64,000 nucleotides of DNA from JAAXIE01 sp965263155 (GTDB lineage Bacteria > Chloroflexota > Dehalococcoidia > Lucifugimonadales > JAAXIE01). The position numbers and the translations under genes were made by a program. The notes beneath the pieces are model-generated. The model did no database searches, had not been told where the DNA came from, and was given only the letters and a program-made list of their open reading frames with translations. Positions 16,809 through 25,127 of the stretch are shown piece by piece. The stretch's first letter is position 1, and each line of letters begins with the position of its first letter. The stretch lies in NCBI GenBank assembly GCA_965263155.1, contig OZ253586.1, forward strand, positions 1,798,001 to 1,862,000, given 5' to 3'.

Positions 16809-16837
16809 TTTTGATTCAGCCCCCCCTTTTGATTCAG
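16809..16837. repeat. Tandem direct repeat, candidate operator
   Basis: TTTTGATTCAG occurs at 16809-16819 and again at 16827-16837, separated by seven C residues (18-base period), 56 bases upstream of the DUF805 gene start. The helical-turn spacing would suit a dimeric regulator. Confidence 0.4.
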
Positions 16838-16953
16838 GGGCGGGTTTTGGTGCAAAGCCCGGTGGGGCCGGTGCGGGACGGTTCTCGTCCTCGTCCTCCA
16901 TGCCCCATGCCGCCCTTCAGCAACCAACCCACTCCATTCAGCCTTAATTATTC

Positions 16954-17256
16954 CTATGGAATGACCTCCCAGATCTGGCGGTTGCCTTCTACTGAGTTGC
17001 TATTAAATTGCCTGACAGACTCTTCAGTCTCGGGGGATAGCTCGTGGTAATTGGTACGTTGATTATTAAAGTACTCATCTAGGCTTTCCACTTCGATTTC
17101 AAATGCGATGGTATCCATTCGGTCTGTATAATCCGCGTAGATTTTGCCCGTTATATTGCCATCGCTGGCCCAGGAAGCCCTAACCTCCTTAACAACTTCC
17201 AAGCACTCAGGCACCTTTCCTCGGGCACACTTCCAGACGATTCTCACCATGTACAT
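16954..17256 (-). CDS. Hypothetical protein, NIPSNAP/monooxygenase-like ferredoxin fold suspected
   Basis: A 100-residue soluble protein starting MYMVRIVWKCARGKVPECLE. The pattern of a strand, a helix with a conserved-looking acidic residue (VKEVRASWASDG), two strands (IYADYTDRMDTIAFEIEVES) and a helix (DEYFNNQRTNYHELSPETEE) resembles dimeric alpha-beta-barrel proteins such as NIPSNAP or antibiotic-biosynthesis-monooxygenase relatives. This is a fold guess only. GAGGAG lies 8 bases before the ATG. Lower G+C than its neighbours. Confidence 0.6.
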   Translation of the reverse strand: MYMVRIVWKCARGKVPECLEVVKEVRASWASDGNITGKIYADYTDRMDTIAFEIEVESLDEYFNNQRTNYHELSPETEESVRQFNSNSVEGNRQIWEVIP

Positions 17257-17595
17257 TCTCGGTCTCCTCAGAACATATGTTAGCCAATTATCCCATTGAT
17301 GAGCTTACCACAACGCAGCGCGCTAATCCGTAGGGATTACTGGACTCGGTAGGGCCGAGCTACTCGCGGGCAGGCGCGCGGGTAGCTAAAATGGCGGCCC
17401 ATATCCCCGGCTGGTTGAACTATGACTCCCCCTGGCATGGCAGACAATTGCTGCGTCCAAGGGTGTCAGCACCGCCAACTTGATCTGACGCGTACAATCC
17501 GGAACTAATGGCGGAAAAGATGCTCGTGGGCGGCTCTCACTGGCGGCTACCGTGACGGGAGTTTTTCTCCCCCCTCCCCCCTGACAACCCCCCTC
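17257..17595. other. Gene-free stretch before the terminase-like module
   Basis: No gene recognised. A small hairpin GGGAG-TTTTT-CTCCC lies at 17557-17571 and is followed by a C-rich run. GGTAGCTAAAATGG at about 17381 resembles the short intergenic motif seen elsewhere in the window. Confidence 0.4.
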
Positions 17596-17625
17596 TTGAC
17601 AAGTCCAAAACATCCGTTCTAAACT
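17596..17625 (+). promoter_or_regulatory. Strong-looking promoter for the terminase-like module
   Basis: Consensus TTGACA (17596-17601) and TAAACT (17620-17625) with an 18-base spacer, about 86 bases upstream of the GTG at 17712. It is one of the better -35 boxes in the window. Confidence 0.6.
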
Positions 17626-17711
17626 ACCCCCATCGAGCGCGCTGGGGACTGACCCCAAGGTCATCCCCTGCGCGTCTTTTTTTGCCCAAAATCTCCCAAG
17701 GAGGCAACCCA

Positions 17712-18446
17712 GTGGAACCCCAACCAACCACCGCCCAGCCCACACCCGCAGACACTACACCCGGACCCTGCCCCCGCTGCCAAGGCCGCGATCTCCGCCG
17801 CCACAGGGACACCGCCAGCCACGAGATCGGCCTCTACAGCTGCCGTTGCGGTTTTCTCTTCAAGTCTCCCAACCCCCCTCAGCAGCCCGAAAACATGGCC
17901 GGAGACGCCAACCCCGATGCCGAAGACTACTTCACATATTTCACAGAAATCAGCTACGGAAAAACCCACAACAGATACGACCCGTCTGAAGTAGCTGCCA
18001 GGAAGCAGACCTTCCTCGTCGCCTACCAACTCGGCCTCACCGTCGAGCAGGCAGCCCAGCTCGCCGGTGTCTCTGCTCGCGCCGCCTACTACTGGCGCGA
18101 TAAGGACCACGATTTCGCCCAAGCTTGGCGCAACTCCCGCGACAGGCTCGTCGAAGCCCTCGAGATGCATGCCTTCCAGCGCGCCGCCAAGGGCAGCGAC
18201 CGCATGCTCACCTTCCTCCTCAAGTCCCACAGGCCCGAGGTCTACAACGAGCGCGTCCGCGCCAGCACCGCCAAGTCCCGCACCGAGGACCCCGACAGCA
18301 CCTTCAGCCTCGCCGAAATCTACGAGAAGGTCCGCCAATGGGAAGTGGACGACAAATGGGAGGAACTAGCCTCGCCAGAGGAGTCAGTCCCGCCCCAAGA
18401 GCCACCCCCACAGCACGAGTCCTTTCCCCCTCAAGAGGAAGGTTAG
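17712..18446 (+). CDS. Zinc-ribbon plus HTH protein, phage terminase small-subunit-like
   Basis: The 244-residue protein has a zinc ribbon near residues 19-48 (CPRCQGRDLRRH ... YSCRCGFLF, two C-x-x-C/C-x-C pairs), then from about 95 an HTH region (QLGLTVEQAAQLAGVSARAA, YYWRDKDHDFAQAWR) and a helical segment RAAKGSDRMLTFLLKSHRPE followed by VYNERV, which is typical of terminase small subunits. The tail is Pro/Glu-rich. Terminase small subunits recognise phage DNA, but no large subunit, portal or capsid gene is near. GTG 17712 has AAGGAGG 7 bases upstream. The coding strand is strikingly C-rich, unlike the neighbours. A domesticated or mobile-element DNA-binding role is equally possible. Confidence 0.65.
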   Translation: MEPQPTTAQPTPADTTPGPCPRCQGRDLRRHRDTASHEIGLYSCRCGFLFKSPNPPQQPENMAGDANPDAEDYFTYFTEISYGKTHNRYDPSEVAARKQTFLVAYQLGLTVEQAAQLAGVSARAAYYWRDKDHDFAQAWRNSRDRLVEALEMHAFQRAAKGSDRMLTFLLKSHRPEVYNERVRASTAKSRTEDPDSTFSLAEIYEKVRQWEVDDKWEELASPEESVPPQEPPPQHESFPPQEEG

Positions 18447-18459
18447 GAGGGGGCCTCTC

Positions 18460-19065
18460 ATGCACCAACCCGCACCCGGACCTCGCCCAATCCCAACAAA
18501 AATGAGGACCATACCCATGTCACAAAAGCGCAACCGCAAAGCCCGCTCCCAAGCCCTCAAGCCGGTCATAGCCGCCAGCCCCAACCCTGCCCGCCTCTCC
18601 CTCGCCGTCCCCGGCGAGGAAGTCCTCGATGACCCCAAATGGGCGGAAATGGGAGCAAATGACACGGATTTCCAGATTTCTACCCTCACCTTTCGCCAGC
18701 AGTCCGCCCTCCCTGCCATCGCCATGGCTTCCACCATCACCCAAGCCGCCCGCGACTCTGGCATCGGCAAGACCACCCTCCACCGCTGGCTCCAGGAACC
18801 CGAGTTTCGCCAGCAATTGGCCAACTACCGCCAAGAGTCCGCCGATCTCGCCCGTCAGCAGGCCCAAGCCCTTCTGCCACGCTGTCTCTCCGTCTTCGCA
18901 GAAGTTATGGAGGGCCCCGACCCATCCCTCCGCCTCCGGGCAGCCCGCTATGCCGTGGCCTTCGCCCTGCAACTCGCTGAAGTCCAGGATCTCAAGGCCA
19001 CCCTCCACCAACTCGAGCAGTCCGTCCAGTCCTACAGCCACTCCCATCCCCCCAAACTGGCCTGA
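18460..19065 (+). CDS. HTH DNA-binding protein, terminase small-subunit-like
   Basis: A 201-residue protein with a basic N-terminus (KRNRKARSQALK) and an HTH at about 90-118: AMASTITQAARDSGIGKTTL then HRWLQEPEFRQQLANYR, the insertional helix-turn-helix layout of phBC6A51-like terminase small subunits and transposase N-domains. A long C-terminal coiled region follows (LAEVQDLKATLHQLEQSVQS). ATG 18460 is preceded by GGAGGGGG 7-8 bases away and lies 13 bases after the zinc-ribbon gene, so they are co-transcribed. Same C-rich strand bias as its neighbours. No catalytic motif. Confidence 0.62.
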   Translation: MHQPAPGPRPIPTKMRTIPMSQKRNRKARSQALKPVIAASPNPARLSLAVPGEEVLDDPKWAEMGANDTDFQISTLTFRQQSALPAIAMASTITQAARDSGIGKTTLHRWLQEPEFRQQLANYRQESADLARQQAQALLPRCLSVFAEVMEGPDPSLRLRAARYAVAFALQLAEVQDLKATLHQLEQSVQSYSHSHPPKLA

Positions 19066-19112
19066 CGGAAACGTCCATAACCCGGCATCAAAATCAAACA
19101 GGAGCCGCTACC

Positions 19113-19556
19113 ATGACACTGGCCCAGATTCGCAATCGCATCCACGCCCTCCAACGCCGCTTCGGCCTGCCCCTCGCCATCATCCGCCTCCGCCCCTACG
19201 CCACCCAGTTCTGCCACCAGTGGGCCGTGGCCCAGGATCAGCAGCGACCTCTCCCCCAGACTCCTGCCTTCATCAGGAAGCTGGCCGACGCCGGGTTCCG
19301 TCTCACCACCTTCATGTACCTTCACCACCATATCGAGAGGCACCTCAGCAATAACACCTGCCCCAACCCCAAAGGCATCATCAGCGCTCTGCTGCCCCAT
19401 GCCGCAGCCCGTGAAGGCATCATCGACGCCGTCTTCCACTGGGACCATGCTCCCCAGGAATGCGGTCCCGCAACCACTCCCAACGCACCCATGCTCTGCT
19501 TCAGCAAGCCATTTCGTTCCACCCAGTGCGCCCATGCGACCGGACCAACCCTCTAA
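19113..19556 (+). CDS. Hypothetical protein of the terminase-like module
   Basis: A 147-residue basic protein with no recognised domain. It opens MTLAQIRNRIHALQRRFGLP, contains a His-rich segment (FMYLHHHIERHLSNNTCPNP) and has Cys residues near both ends. AGGAG lies about 12 bases upstream of the ATG. It is the third gene in the same orientation and shares the C-rich composition of the two HTH genes, so it most likely belongs to the same transferred unit. The last 30 codons look less protein-like. Confidence 0.5.
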   Translation: MTLAQIRNRIHALQRRFGLPLAIIRLRPYATQFCHQWAVAQDQQRPLPQTPAFIRKLADAGFRLTTFMYLHHHIERHLSNNTCPNPKGIISALLPHAAAREGIIDAVFHWDHAPQECGPATTPNAPMLCFSKPFRSTQCAHATGPTL

Positions 19557-19684
19557 CCGCCGCCATACGGTGCGCAAGGTATCATCAGGTTGCCATGCAT
19601 TCACCACGGTCGTACAATTCCGACAATCATTTGCAGGCCCAAGGGCCAATCAGATTCACTTTTGACGCTTAGGAGGGGACCACG

Positions 19685-20869
19685 ATGGCGGCAGTCAAAG
19701 CTCCACTGGAAGGCATTCGAGTTCTGGACTTGGGACGCCACCAAGCAGGACCCCGTTGCGCCCAAGTGCTGGCACGCTTGGGGGCCGAGGTAATCAAGGT
19801 TGAGCGGCTGGAGGGCGAGGAAACCCGCTCTCACGGCCCCTACTCCAACGGCCAGAGCGCCTACTGGGTGCAGTACAACAGCGGCAAGAAGAGCCTCGCT
19901 ATCGACCTGCGCCGTGACGAGGCCAAAGACATTCTGCGGGAGCTAGTCAAGGTCTCCGACGTACTGGTGCAGAACTTCCGCCCCGGCACCATTGAGAAGA
20001 TGGGCTTTGGCTACGACACGCTCAAGGAACTCAACCCACGCATCGTCATGGTCAACGTCTCCGCCTACGGTCAGTTCGGCCCCTATCGCGATAAGATCGG
20101 CTACGATCCCATCGGTCAGGCCATGTCGGGCATCATGATGGTTACCGGCGAGGACGGGATGCCCCCCATCAAGGCGGGTGTGCCCATCATCGACCGCACC
20201 ACCGCCCTGCATGCCGCCATCGGCACCTTGGCCGCTCTGCATGAGCGTGAATCCTCTGGCGAGGGTCAGTCCATCGACGTCTGCCTAGCCGATACCGGCT
20301 ACAGCTACACCGAGATACCCGTGACCGCCTACGTGGGCAGTGGCGTCAGCCCGACCCGCGGCTCCTCCGGCGGCGTGCCCGGTGGTGAGTACCCCTGCAA
20401 GGACGGCTGGGTGCTCATAGCCGCTGGCGACGACCACCACTGGCACCGCGTATGCGCCGCCTTGGACAAGCCCGAGTGGGCCGACGACCCCCGTTTCACC
20501 GAGCGCAACGAGCGGGCCAAGAACCGGGCAGAAGTGCACGAGGCAGTCAAGACGCTGCTGGCTGATATGAGCCAGAAAGAGGCTCTGGAGCACTTCACCA
20601 AGCACGATGTGGTGATTGCTCCAGTGAACACCATCGCACAAGCGGCCGAGGACCCGCACCCTTGGGAGCGTCGCGCTTTGGTCGAAGTGGAAGACCCCAT
20701 CGCGGGCAAGGTAGTCGTCTCAGGAGACTTCTGGCACTTCAGCCGGACGCCCGCAGTAGTCGGCACCACCCCCACCGTAGGCGAGCACACCGACGACATC
20801 CTAACCAGCCTGCTGGACCTCACCGAAGACCAGGTGGCGGAGCTACGCGAGGGGAAGGTAATTACCTAG
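19685..20869 (+). CDS. CaiB/BaiF family CoA-transferase (family III)
   Basis: The 394-residue enzyme contains PLEGIRVLDLGRHQAGPRCA at its start, AEVIKVERLEGEETRSHGPY, DVLVQNFRPGTIEKMGFGYD and VPIIDRTTALHAAIGTLAAL, where the Asp after II matches the catalytic aspartate. The glycine-rich loop GSSGGVPGGEYPCKDGWV is also typical. Length is normal. GGAGGGG lies 7 bases before the ATG. It is monocistronic between the terminase-like module and a convergent asparaginase-fold gene. It moves CoA between carboxylates in the cytoplasm; which acids is unknown. Confidence 0.93.
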   Translation: MAAVKAPLEGIRVLDLGRHQAGPRCAQVLARLGAEVIKVERLEGEETRSHGPYSNGQSAYWVQYNSGKKSLAIDLRRDEAKDILRELVKVSDVLVQNFRPGTIEKMGFGYDTLKELNPRIVMVNVSAYGQFGPYRDKIGYDPIGQAMSGIMMVTGEDGMPPIKAGVPIIDRTTALHAAIGTLAALHERESSGEGQSIDVCLADTGYSYTEIPVTAYVGSGVSPTRGSSGGVPGGEYPCKDGWVLIAAGDDHHWHRVCAALDKPEWADDPRFTERNERAKNRAEVHEAVKTLLADMSQKEALEHFTKHDVVIAPVNTIAQAAEDPHPWERRALVEVEDPIAGKVVVSGDFWHFSRTPAVVGTTPTVGEHTDDILTSLLDLTEDQVAELREGKVIT

Positions 20870-20962
20870 GCGAGAAGCCTTCCCCGAAACGAGTGGCGCG
20901 TCGCCCCGGTATTACACTACGTAATCACGGGTTGGGCCGGATAGTTCGGGAGATGGAATCTG

Positions 20963-21973
20963 CTAGTAGTCGTAGGCCATCTGCTGGATGCGCTGCGAGT
21001 CGTCGGTGACCGTGAGGGCCAGCATCAGCAGGATGCGGGCTTTGCGAGGGGAGAGGTTGTCGGAGACGACGAAGCCCTGCTCTCGGAAGCGCCGGTTGGC
21101 GATGACCCGGCCCGTGGCAGCTTGAGACGCTACCATCACGACTTTGCCCTGTTCGAGGGCCTTGAGCATTCCTCTGGTGAAGGGGGCTGGAGAGCCTCCC
21201 GAGCCCAGCCCAGCCACCACCATGCCCCGCGCCTCTGAGGAGGCGGCTGCGTTCACCAGCAGGTCGTCGGCTCCGGCGTAGGAATAGATTATGTCGACTC
21301 TAGGTAGCTGGTCCAAGCCGTCCACGTCGAACTCCGCTTGGTGGGTGTGCTTGCGCACGGGGGCACGGTAGAAGACCACCTGATGGTTGGAATCAGCATA
21401 GCCGAGGCAGCCTAGGTCATGGGCGTTGAAGGTCTCCAGCCGTAAGGTGCTGGTCTTGTTCACCTCGCGGGCGGCTTGAATCTCGTTGTTAAGTACACTG
21501 AGCACGCCCATGTTTCGCGCTTCCGGCGATGCCGCAACCTGCACACAGTTCAGGATATTGATGTCGGTGTCGGTGGACATGGCGGTAGGTGGACGCATTG
21601 CGCCAGTCACCACTACCGGCTTGTCGCTCTTGACCACTAGATTGAGGTAGTAGGCCGTTTCCTCCAGGGTGGCTGTGCCATGGGTAATGGCAATTCCAGC
21701 CACCTCAGGCTCCTCGCGGAATATCTGGTTGATCCGCCTACCCAGAGGCAGCCAGTGCTCAGGGCCAAGGTCGGTGCTACCCACGTTGGCGAATTGCTCC
21801 GATTCTATACGGGCAAACTCGCTGACCTCGGGCACACGGGCCAGAAGCTCGTCGATGGTGAAGTGCTTGTTGGCGTAGGAGTAGTCGACATAGTCGAGGC
21901 GCGAGTCGCCGATGTAGGAGATGCTTCCCCCTGTCCCGATTACCTTGACCAGAGGCCTGTTAGCAGACGCCAT
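20963..21973 (-). CDS. Asparaginase-family protein with altered catalytic residues
   Basis: The 336-residue protein covers the whole type I/II asparaginase fold: VKVIGTGGSISYIG, ITHGTATLEETAYYLNLVV, VVVTGAMRPPTAMSTDTDIN, VNKTST, RKHTHQAEFDV and the C-terminal LSPRKARILLMLALTVT. Compared with E. coli asparaginase II, the nucleophile Thr12 is Ser, Thr89 is kept, Asp90 is Ala (HGTAT instead of HGTDT) and Lys162 is kept. Loss of Asp90 normally cripples asparaginase, so another amidase reaction or loss of activity is possible. No signal peptide. GGAGGGG is 2-3 bases from the ATG. The CoA-transferase gene at 22025 is just upstream on the same strand. Confidence 0.85.
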   Translation of the reverse strand: MASANRPLVKVIGTGGSISYIGDSRLDYVDYSYANKHFTIDELLARVPEVSEFARIESEQFANVGSTDLGPEHWLPLGRRINQIFREEPEVAGIAITHGTATLEETAYYLNLVVKSDKPVVVTGAMRPPTAMSTDTDINILNCVQVAASPEARNMGVLSVLNNEIQAAREVNKTSTLRLETFNAHDLGCLGYADSNHQVVFYRAPVRKHTHQAEFDVDGLDQLPRVDIIYSYAGADDLLVNAAASSEARGMVVAGLGSGGSPAPFTRGMLKALEQGKVVMVASQAATGRVIANRRFREQGFVVSDNLSPRKARILLMLALTVTDDSQRIQQMAYDY

Positions 21974-22024
21974 ATCCCCTCCGAACGAAACCTTGCTATT
22001 GCAGCGACTTGTTGTGACGGTGGC

Positions 22025-23230
22025 TTATATCGTTCCGCGCTCGGCCATGCTTTTCAAGTCTTCCTCGCCAAGGCCAAGCCAAGCTCCATAAATCAACGGG
22101 TTGTGCTGCCCCACGGTGGGGCCAGCGTGTTCCACGGCACCTGGAGTATCGCTGAACTTGGGGACCACTCCCACCATCCGCGTATGACCCAGTTCAGGGT
22201 CATCTATATCAATGATATCTTCACGGGCCTGATAGTGGGGGTCTTCTACAATCTGGGCTGCATCATAGACTGGCCCGACCACACCTCCGGCTGGCACGAG
22301 CTGCTCCATCACCTGCTGCAAAGTCCTCTGCCCGAGCCAGCCGTCCAACTCTAGGTTCAGCTCGTGGACATTTTGCAGGCGGGAGACATTGTCCTTGAAG
22401 GCCGGACGCTCAATCAACTCCGGCATCCCCATGGCATTGGCCAAGTTTTCGAAGGTCCTTTGCGAAGTAGCGGAGAGTCCCAGCCAACGTTCGTCGCCAG
22501 TGCGGTACAGGCTGCGTGGAGCGGCGTCAGGGAAATCGTTGCCGACTCGCTCCCGGTTGATGCCCAAGAGGTGGAACATGGTGACATGGGGGATGCACAA
22601 GCGGAACAGGGGCTCGAACAGGCTCAGGTCCACCACCTGTCCCTTGCCGGACCCGGCGGAATCGCGATGGTAAATTGCCATCATACCGGCCATGGCGCCG
22701 AATACCCCGGCAACCTCGTCGGCCAAGGGTACAGGCGGGAGCACAGGCGGAGTATCCTGGAAGCCGGTCATTCCGACGTAGCCGCTCATGCACTCGGCTA
22801 TAGTGCCAAATCCGGGGCGTTCCTTGTAGGGCCCCGTCTGGCCGAACCCCGAATAACGCAGCATTACCAAGCGGGGGTTCACTTCATGCAAAGCGTCGGG
22901 ACCCAAGCCCCACCGCTCCATAACACCGGGCCGAAAGCCCTCAATCAGAATGTCCGTTTGCTCAGCCAGTCTCTTGAGAAGTCCTTGCCCCTCGGTGGAG
23001 CTCAGGTTGAGGGTAACGGACTTCTTGTTGCGGGAATGGACCTTCCACCATAGGGAGACTCCGTTAAAAAAGGGCCCCCAGTTGCGCAGCGGGTCCCCGT
23101 TTCCGGGCTGCTCGACCTTCACAACCTCGGCTCCGAAATCGGCCATCAGGCTGCTGGCCGTGCCGCCGGCTACTATCACCGACAGGTCAAGGACTTTCAG
23201 GCCCGCCAGAGGTCCTGCTGCATCAGCCAA
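22025..23230 (-). CDS. CaiB/BaiF family CoA-transferase (family III)
   Basis: A 401-residue family III CoA-transferase with LAGLKVLDLSVIVAGGTASS, AEVVKVEQPGNGDPLRNWGP, DILIEGFRPGVMERWGLGPD and VPLADEVAGVFGAMAGMMAI, whose Asp in LADE occupies the catalytic position. The C-terminal GGVVGPVYDAAQIVEDPHYQ is also characteristic. It probably starts at TTG 23230 with GGGGGT 5-10 bases upstream. It precedes the asparaginase-fold gene by about 50 bases in the same direction, which may link the two in one pathway. Acyl substrate unknown. Confidence 0.92.
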   Translation of the reverse strand: MADAAGPLAGLKVLDLSVIVAGGTASSLMADFGAEVVKVEQPGNGDPLRNWGPFFNGVSLWWKVHSRNKKSVTLNLSSTEGQGLLKRLAEQTDILIEGFRPGVMERWGLGPDALHEVNPRLVMLRYSGFGQTGPYKERPGFGTIAECMSGYVGMTGFQDTPPVLPPVPLADEVAGVFGAMAGMMAIYHRDSAGSGKGQVVDLSLFEPLFRLCIPHVTMFHLLGINRERVGNDFPDAAPRSLYRTGDERWLGLSATSQRTFENLANAMGMPELIERPAFKDNVSRLQNVHELNLELDGWLGQRTLQQVMEQLVPAGGVVGPVYDAAQIVEDPHYQAREDIIDIDDPELGHTRMVGVVPKFSDTPGAVEHAGPTVGQHNPLIYGAWLGLGEEDLKSMAERGTI

Positions 23231-23322
23231 TGACTACCCCCATCAAACATGCGCTACGTGGGTACCGGCATGCGCTACTACGTGTGTCACCGGCTCGCCG
23301 CGTTACCAGACTGCCCCTGCGC

Positions 23323-24303
23323 CTAGCGGGGCTTGAGGCGACGAACCAGACGCCTCGCCCGACGTAAGAAGGACGGTCGCCGTGGTCTTAGGTTCGACGC
23401 GACCATGGGTGCGATGCGGGCCTTGCCTGCCACTAGAGGCTGCACCCAACCACGTAGCTCTTTCATGTTGGGCGTCTTGGCATCCCAAGTGGGGATTATC
23501 GCCCCCATGGGCTCCCAACTCTTCTGACGCCGCAGCATTACCGAGCCCCCCGACTCTGCCACAAGCAGGACGCCAGCGGCCATGTCCCACAGCCTAGGGC
23601 CGCCAATGACGCAATACTGCATTACCCCGCGGGCAACCATGGCCAACTCATAGGCGATGCTACCCGTCACCCGCATTTCGCCCGCCTTACGGCGCAGGGG
23701 CTTGCCCACGCGGTATTGCCCTCCAAAGGAGCCGGGGATGCCGGAGAGCCGGTTGGCGATTATCTGTTCGGGGTCAGGCAACTCCAGCCTTTGGTCGTCT
23801 TGGAACGCGCCTCCCCCTTTGCGGGCGTGGAGTACAAACCCTCCATCGGCTTCCGGCCAAGGTAGGTACAGAGCAGCCGCGACAGGCAGGCCACGATACA
23901 TCACCCCTACGGAGACGGCGTACACTGGCAGGCCGTTCAGGAAATTGGTGGTGCCGTCCAGCGGATCCAACACCCATAGCCAATCGGCGGCCTTTGCCTC
24001 CTGATCTTCGTCGTCGCTCTTCTCTTCCCCCAAGATACCGTGGTCGGGGAACTTCTCCCCGATGGTTTGCACCAAGAAGGACTGGCTCTGGAGGTCGGCG
24101 GCCGTCACAGGATCCGTCTGCTTGTCGTCCTTGTAGTTCACCTGTACCGACTGACCGAACAGGCCGCCGACGATGCGTCCAGCCTGGCGGGCCATGGCCG
24201 CCGCCTCGCGTTCAACCTCGGGCAGCAGTTCCGCGACCTCTGGAGGCAGTGTGCTCACGGCAGCGCCAGCCGCCTCGGTCTTGTTCTTAGCTGCTAGCCG
24301 CAT
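23323..24303 (-). CDS. Inositol-monophosphatase family phosphatase
   Basis: About 326 residues with all IMPase metal motifs in order: DPVTAADLQSQ, ILGEEKSDDE, WVLDPLDGTTNFLNGLPVYA and RLWDMAAGVLLVAESGG. These bind Mg2+ and carry out phosphomonoester hydrolysis on inositol phosphate, PAP or sugar bisphosphates. The C-terminal 60 residues beyond the family core are basic (RPRRPSFLRRARRLVRRLKP). The start is uncertain. I prefer ATG 24303, because a hairpin repeat (24330-24350) lies immediately upstream of it; frames further upstream pass through that repeat. The gene is monocistronic. Confidence 0.88.
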   Translation of the reverse strand: MRLAAKNKTEAAGAAVSTLPPEVAELLPEVEREAAAMARQAGRIVGGLFGQSVQVNYKDDKQTDPVTAADLQSQSFLVQTIGEKFPDHGILGEEKSDDEDQEAKAADWLWVLDPLDGTTNFLNGLPVYAVSVGVMYRGLPVAAALYLPWPEADGGFVLHARKGGGAFQDDQRLELPDPEQIIANRLSGIPGSFGGQYRVGKPLRRKAGEMRVTGSIAYELAMVARGVMQYCVIGGPRLWDMAAGVLLVAESGGSVMLRRQKSWEPMGAIIPTWDAKTPNMKELRGWVQPLVAGKARIAPMVASNLRPRRPSFLRRARRLVRRLKPR

Positions 24304-24329
24304 CTGCGCACCTTTCACCCCCATCCCAA

Positions 24330-24350
24330 CCTTCCCCTCTCTGGGGAAGG
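24330..24350. repeat. Hairpin repeat upstream of the IMPase gene
   Basis: CCTTCCCC (24330-24337) and GGGGAAGG (24343-24350) form an 8-base perfect inverted repeat with a 5-base loop, within a CCCATCCCAACCTTCCCC context that resembles dispersed intergenic repeats of many genomes. Confidence 0.5.
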
Positions 24351-24470
24351 AACTTTGCATCCATTGGCTAGTGGGTGTTCCAATGGCAGCCATGCGTCTC
24401 CGCCCTAAGTTGACGTAGGCGTTCCAGTATAACAATCGAGACGGGTTCGCGTTGGTGGGCTGCATCGCAG

Positions 24471-24476
24471 TATAAT
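24471..24476 (+). promoter_or_regulatory. -10 box of the selenoprotein gene
   Basis: Consensus TATAAT 48 bases before the start codon at 24525. The -35 region is weak (TTGGTG 13 bases or TTCGCG 19 bases upstream), so activator dependence is possible. Confidence 0.4.
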
Positions 24477-24524
24477 CTCGCCCACTTGGCATCGCCCCAC
24501 GTTTAATAAGAAGGAGGTGGCAGC

Positions 24525-25070
24525 ATGGCTGACGAGAGATTAGTGACGCTCTTGGACCCCACAGCGGAGGACGTACCCGACGAACTTCCCATCGCCCCCC
24601 GTATCGGATCGCTCTCCGGGGCCACGGTGGCGCTCCTAGACAATACCAAGCACAACTCAGACCGCTTCTTAGCGGGCTTAGCCGACGGGCTGGTGCAGCA
24701 GTACGGCGTGGCCAAGGTGGTGCATCAGCGCAAGGCCAACGCCAACAGCCCTGCTCCCGCAGACCTGCTGGACGCCGTAGCCTCCGCCGACGTGGTGGTG
24801 CATGCCGTAGCCGATTGAGGGTCCTGCACAGCGTGGGGTCTCCACGACGGGATCGAGACAGAGAAGCGGGGCAAGCCCTCGGTGACAGTAGTGACTTCGG
24901 TCTTCACAACACTGGCCAACATGCGCCGCAACCACTTGGGTATGCCGGGCCATCCAACAGTGGTGGTAGCCCACCCCATCGCCAGCATGAAGCCGGACCA
25001 AGTAGCTGAGTTGGCCAGCGGGGCACTGCACGAGGTGGTCGAGGCGCTGACGTCGGACGGCTCAATGTGA
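24525..25070 (+). CDS. UGSC-type selenoprotein, in-frame TGA read as selenocysteine
   Basis: Read through the TGA at 24816-24818, the gene encodes 181 residues with selenocysteine at position 98 in ADUGSCTAWG, the signature of the UGSC (seleno)protein family. Before it are LLDPTAEDVPDEL, GATVALLDNTKHNSDRFLAG, and ADLLDAVASADVVVHAVAD. After it the frame continues without interruption as LHDGIETEKRGKPSVTVVTS, FTTLANMRRNHLGMPGHPTV and VVAHPIASMKPDQVAELASG to a TGA at 25068. Homology-like sequence on both sides of the codon and a SECIS-like hairpin directly after it support recoding. U98 and C101 would form a U-x-x-C redox pair. AAGGAGGT lies 6 bases before the ATG. A gene caller would wrongly stop it at 97 residues. 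The reaction catalysed by this family is not known. Confidence 0.88.
24816..24854 (+). promoter_or_regulatory. SECIS-like hairpin with the Sec UGA codon
   Basis: After UGA (24816-24818), a lower stem pairs GGUCC (24820-24824) with GGAUC (24850-24854) including one G-U pair. An interior loop follows and then an upper stem CGUGG (24832-24836) with CCACG (24842-24846) closes the loop GGUCU (24837-24841). The loop sequence GGUCU is the same as in the SECIS of E. coli fdhF, where the G-U is bound by SelB. Upper stem begins 13 bases after UGA, close to the 11 of fdhF. Confidence 0.8.
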
Positions 25071-25127
25071 ATTCATTGTCACCGCACCGCAGAGATGTCG
25101 TGATAATGCATTGAGAGGATACTAGCC

